DNA from: an uncultured Solirubrobacter sp.
Lineage (GTDB): Bacteria > Actinomycetota > Thermoleophilia > Solirubrobacterales > Solirubrobacteraceae
Direction of reading: 5' to 3'
DNA length: 7,170 bases
Assembly (NCBI GenBank): GCA_937871635.1
Contig: CALMNS010000375.1
Span: 1-7,170 of the forward strand
This document shows, one piece after another, positions 1 to 7,170 of this stretch. Each line of letters starts with the position of its first letter. Positions within the stretch are counted from its first letter, which is position 1. Under the pieces are notes generated by a model. The model had not been told where the DNA came from and ran no database searches. It saw nothing but the letters and a program-made list of their open reading frames with translations. The position numbers and the translations under genes were made by a program.

Positions 1-275
1 CCTCGGCGCTCGACCGCCTGCTCGCCACGCTCGAGCCCGCGACGCTGCTCGCCGAGGTCCAGCGCGCGTGGCCGGCGGCGGTCGGCGCGGTGTTCGCCAA
101 CGCGTCGCGGCCGGTGGGGGAGGCGAACGGCACGATCCGGGTCGACTGCGTGTCGTCCGTCTACGCGCAGGAGCTGTCGCTCATGGCCGACCGGGTCGTC
201 GCCTCGCTCAACGACCAGCTCGGCCGGCCGGCCGTCTCGGGCCTGCGCTGCGGGGTCCGGAGCGCGCAGAGATAG
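1..275 (+). CDS. dciA: DUF721/DciA-family protein, 3' part
   Basis: Partial gene that enters from the left edge (first full codon at base 3, stop TAG at 273-275); 90 residues are visible. The translation contains the hallmark DUF721 core: a helix with LLAEVQRAWPAAVG, then a short strand-rich stretch (GTIRVDCVSSVYAQEL) and a final helix (LSLMADRVVASLN). DUF721 proteins are the DciA family, the ancestral loader/partner of the replicative helicase DnaB, and act in the cytoplasm at the replication fork. In Actinomycetota this gene normally lies between recF and gyrB, which fits its place here, 124 bases before gyrB. The tail after the core is short and ends in Arg-rich residues. The family assignment is firm; the helicase-loading role rests on family knowledge. 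The internal ATG at base 90 is not a real start, because the frame is open to the window edge and family similarity extends upstream of it. Confidence 0.85.
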   Translation, partial: SALDRLLATLEPATLLAEVQRAWPAAVGAVFANASRPVGEANGTIRVDCVSSVYAQELSLMADRVVASLNDQLGRPAVSGLRCGVRSAQR

Positions 276-304
276 TGCGAATTTCCAGCGCTTTCGATGC
301 ACTC

Positions 305-323
305 GAGGCGCGAGTTGCGCCTC
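305..323. repeat. Perfect 7-bp inverted repeat before gyrB
   Basis: GAGGCGC (305-311) and GCGCCTC (317-323) flank a 5-base loop. It lies 30 bases after the dciA stop and overlaps the place expected for the -35 of the gyrB promoter. A short pyrimidine-rich run (CTTCGTCT) follows on the + strand, so it could be a weak terminator for the dciA operon, or a protein site at the gyrB promoter. The repeat is seen directly; its role is inferred. Confidence 0.45.
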
Positions 324-330
324 CTTCGTC

Positions 331-339
331 TGCTAATGT
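331..339 (+). promoter_or_regulatory. Candidate extended -10 of the gyrB promoter
   Basis: TGC-TAATGT (331-339) resembles an extended -10 element (TGn plus TAnnnT) and is one of the few AT-rich hexamers in this stretch. No good -35 hexamer is visible at 16-18 bases upstream, so the promoter would rely on the TG motif or an activator. Transcription would begin near 345-347, leaving a leader of about 55 bases before gyrB. Confidence 0.4.
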
Positions 340-353
340 GATGACCCTCATCA
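339..353. repeat. Inverted repeat at the predicted gyrB transcription start
   Basis: TGATGA (339-344) and TCATCA (348-353) are perfect inverted arms around CCC. The element touches the last base of the candidate -10 and spans the expected start of transcription. That is a position where an operator would block initiation; alternatively it gives a small hairpin at the 5' end of the mRNA. The symmetry is seen; regulation is inferred. Confidence 0.4.
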
Positions 354-383
354 GTCGCTCCCGGCGGAGGTCGCTCGGGACGC

Positions 384-390
384 AGGAAGG
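384..390 (+). promoter_or_regulatory. Ribosome binding site of gyrB
   Basis: AGGAAGG lies 9 bases before a TTG codon at 400-402. There is no ATG or GTG in this frame until Met35, which is inside the conserved ATPase domain. The site therefore decides for the TTG start. Confidence 0.75.
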
Positions 391-399
391 ACTCCTCTC

Positions 400-2815
<2,416 letters not shown>

Positions 2816-2817
<2 letters not shown>

Positions 2818-2820
2818 GAG
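2816..2820 (+). promoter_or_regulatory. Ribosome binding site of gyrA inside the gyrB stop
   Basis: AGGAG starts in the second base of the gyrB TAG stop and lies 9 bases before the GTG at 2830. It fixes the gyrA start and suggests translational coupling of gyrA to gyrB. Confidence 0.75.
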
Positions 2821-2829
2821 CCGCCCGCC

Positions 2830-6723
<3,894 letters not shown>

Positions 6724-6758
6724 GCGCCGTCGGCCTCGCGGTCCGCCTGCGGTATCGC

Positions 6759-6764
6759 TATTCT
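6759..6764 (+). promoter_or_regulatory. Possible -10 element after gyrA
   Basis: TATTCT lies in a locally AT-richer patch 36 bases after the gyrA stop and would start transcription near 6771, just at the base of the hairpin that displays the ribosome-binding-like sequence. No -35 match is visible 16-18 bases upstream, so this is weak; the RNA could instead come from gyrA read-through. Confidence 0.25.
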
Positions 6765-6775
6765 TGCGCGACCAG

Positions 6776-6791
6776 AGAAAGGAGGTGGTCC
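6776..6791 (+). promoter_or_regulatory. Unusually long anti-SD-complementary sequence
   Basis: The 16 bases AGAAAGGAGGTGGTCC match the reverse complement of the conserved 16S rRNA 3' end at all positions except one, where a G-U pair remains possible. The core GGAGG (6781-6785) sits in the loop of a potential hairpin GACCA/TGGTC (6770-6774/6786-6790). A competing stem GGTCC/GGACC (6787-6791/6816-6820) would break that hairpin. It is much longer than a normal ribosome binding site. Confidence 0.55.
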
Positions 6792-6796
6792 GTACT

Positions 6797-6841
6797 TTGA
6801 GTGACAGTTCTTGCGGGACCCTGGAGGTGTCCGGCCGCTAA
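6797..6841 (+). CDS. Possible 14-codon leader peptide
   Basis: TTG at 6797-6799 opens a frame that reads MSDSSCGTLEVSGR and stops at TAA 6839-6841. It is preceded by the very strong ribosome-binding-like sequence, with 11 bases between GGAGG and TTG, slightly long. The stop codon falls in the loop of the hairpin 6832-6848, a layout seen in leader peptides where the ribosome position alters RNA folding. Against it: the frame is very short, starts with TTG, and I know no homologue. No run of one amino acid is present that would point to classical amino-acid attenuation. It may be a chance frame inside a non-coding RNA. Confidence 0.3.
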   Translation: MSDSSCGTLEVSGR

Positions 6842-6961
6842 GCGACCGGATCGCTGGACCGCGCTGGCGGAGTCCAACCGAGACACCCCATCGCCGAGCG
6901 CCGGGATTGGTCCCTCCGGCTCGAGCAGGCTCGTCGGTGGTACATCCAGCAGAGCAGCACG

Positions 6962-6991
6962 CGAAGGGCGCCCCGTCGAGGGCGCCCTTCG
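6962..6991 (+). terminator. Strong GC-rich hairpin terminator
   Basis: Perfect 12-bp stem: CGAAGGGCGCCC (6962-6973) with GGGCGCCCTTCG (6980-6991), loop of 6 bases. TCGTTCC follows rather than a clear T-run, as is common for high-GC terminators. It is the first strong terminator-like hairpin after gyrA, so it could end the gyrBA transcript, the candidate small RNA, or both. There is no T-rich tract on the other side, so + strand use is favoured. Confidence 0.65.
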
Positions 6992-7078
6992 TCGTTCCGG
7001 GCCGGGCGTCGAGGACGAGCCGGGGACTCAGGGACGAACCGGGCCTCCGGGAGGTCTCGGGATGTCGACGGCCGAACT
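6992..7078. other. Intergenic stretch without recognised feature
   Basis: GC-rich spacer between the terminator hairpin and the large inverted repeat. Apart from a tight CCTC/GAGG hairpin at 7044-7054 I see no gene, RNA motif or promoter in it. Confidence 0.4.
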
Positions 7079-7115
7079 GCTAGCCAGTGCTAGCACAGGA
7101 GTAGCACTGGCTAGC
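7079..7115. promoter_or_regulatory. Perfect 14-bp inverted repeat, likely operator
   Basis: GCTAGCCAGTGCTA (7079-7092) and TAGCACTGGCTAGC (7102-7115) are exact reverse complements across a 9-base spacer. GCTAGC occurs three times (7079, 7089, 7110), spaced 10 and 21 bases, so all three lie on about the same face of the helix. The 12-bp half-sites start 21 bases apart (two turns), as expected for a dimeric regulator. No T-run follows, so a terminator is less likely. It lies 19-32 bases before the two candidate starts of a rightward gene. The symmetry is certain; the operator role is inferred. Confidence 0.6.
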
Positions 7116-7134
7116 TGTCCTGCCTTGGGAGGTT

Positions 7135-7170
7135 GTGAGCGCGGCTGATGGGCGGCTGGCCGCCGATCGC
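7135..7170 (+). CDS. Possible start of a rightward gene, truncated by the window
   Basis: GTG at 7135 opens a frame (MSAADGRLAADR) that stays open to the edge. GGGAGG (7127-7132) is just upstream, but only 2 bases away, which is too close for a normal ribosome binding site. An alternative ATG at 7148 in another frame (MGGWPPIA) has a long 15-base spacing but only G/C-ending codons. Too little is visible to choose or to name a product; the operator-like repeat upstream is the main reason to expect a gene here. Confidence 0.2.
   Translation, partial: MSAADGRLAADR

Larger units (their letters stand above)
6771..6996 (+). ncRNA. Candidate structured small RNA or leader downstream of gyrA
   Basis: I do not recognise this as a known RNA family. 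Read as RNA, the stretch folds by eye into nested elements. A stem 6826-6831/6882-6887 (GGTGTC with GACACC) encloses two hairpins: 6832-6838/6842-6848 with one C-A mismatch and loop TAA, and 6855-6862/6867-6876 with a 2-base bulge. This makes a three-way junction. Immediately next to it, 6888-6899 pairs with 6929-6940 over 12 positions (one wobble, one mismatch) and encloses a further bulged hairpin at 6900-6920. The strong hairpin 6962-6991 closes the 3' side. The 5' part carries a 16S-complementary sequence and a 14-codon reading frame. It is not tRNA-, tmRNA- or RNase P-like by motif. It could be an independent small RNA, a structured 3' UTR of gyrBA, or an attenuator for a gene past 7170. 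Pairing is seen directly; function is unknown. Confidence 0.45.

Noticed and set aside
6776..6791. Fragment of a 16S rRNA gene 3' end on the - strand
   Set aside because: Only the last 16 bases match; the adjoining bases do not resemble helix 45 or the preceding 16S sequence, so it is complementarity rather than a gene remnant.
6724..6960. tRNA-Ile/tRNA-Ala genes, often found after gyrA in actinobacteria
   Set aside because: No T-loop GGTTCGA-type sequence, anticodon arm or acceptor pairing of tRNA type can be found on either strand.
7086..7109. HrcA-binding CIRCE element
   Set aside because: Half-sites similar to TAGCACT and a 9-base spacer are present, but their orientation is reversed relative to CIRCE and no chaperone gene is visible.
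6801..7148. Open frames of 115 and 90 codons after gyrA (6801-7148 and 6811-7083)
   Set aside because: Both run straight through the 12-bp terminator hairpin, one also through the operator-like repeat; codon third positions do not show the host's G/C preference and the proteins look random.

Overview
The window is very GC-rich DNA with almost exclusively G/C-ending codons. It carries the right half of a classical origin-proximal cluster: the end of a DUF721/DciA gene, then gyrB, then gyrA, all on the + strand. The order dciA-gyrB-gyrA is typical of Actinomycetota, where dnaA-dnaN-recF normally lie just upstream. GyrB, however, is 805 residues long and carries an E. coli-type insertion in its C-terminal half, which GyrB of Mycobacterium and Streptomyces lacks. 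I infer a deep-branching high-GC actinobacterium, perhaps of the Thermoleophilia/Solirubrobacterales type. This is a guess from gene layout and protein lengths, not a database result.

Layout: 1-275 is the C-terminal 90 codons of dciA. 276-399 is the gyrB control region, with an extended -10 element and two small perfect inverted repeats. 400-2817 is gyrB (TTG start). 2830-6723 is gyrA (GTG start), translationally close-coupled to gyrB. gyrA is interrupted in frame by a 421-residue intein (3208-4470) with a LAGLIDADG homing endonuclease. The intein sits exactly between the catalytic tyrosine and the next threonine, so no functional GyrA can exist until the intein splices out. Mature GyrA would be 876 residues.

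The 447 bases after gyrA (6724-7170) hold no convincing long gene but are far from featureless. They contain a 16-base sequence complementary to the 3' tail of 16S rRNA, a 14-codon reading frame behind it, a nested set of base-paired elements (a three-way junction plus a long bulged hairpin), and a 12-bp GC-rich terminator-like hairpin. Together they look like an undescribed structured small RNA or leader of about 225 nt. Beyond it lies a perfect 14-bp inverted repeat with three GCTAGC boxes phased by about whole helical turns, probably an operator for a gene that starts at or beyond the right edge.

Functionally, GyrB (ATPase and TOPRIM) and GyrA (DNA cleavage and wrapping) assemble into the A2B2 gyrase that introduces negative supercoils. 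DciA helps load the replicative helicase. The most interesting parts are the intein in the active site and the structured RNA/operator region after gyrA.
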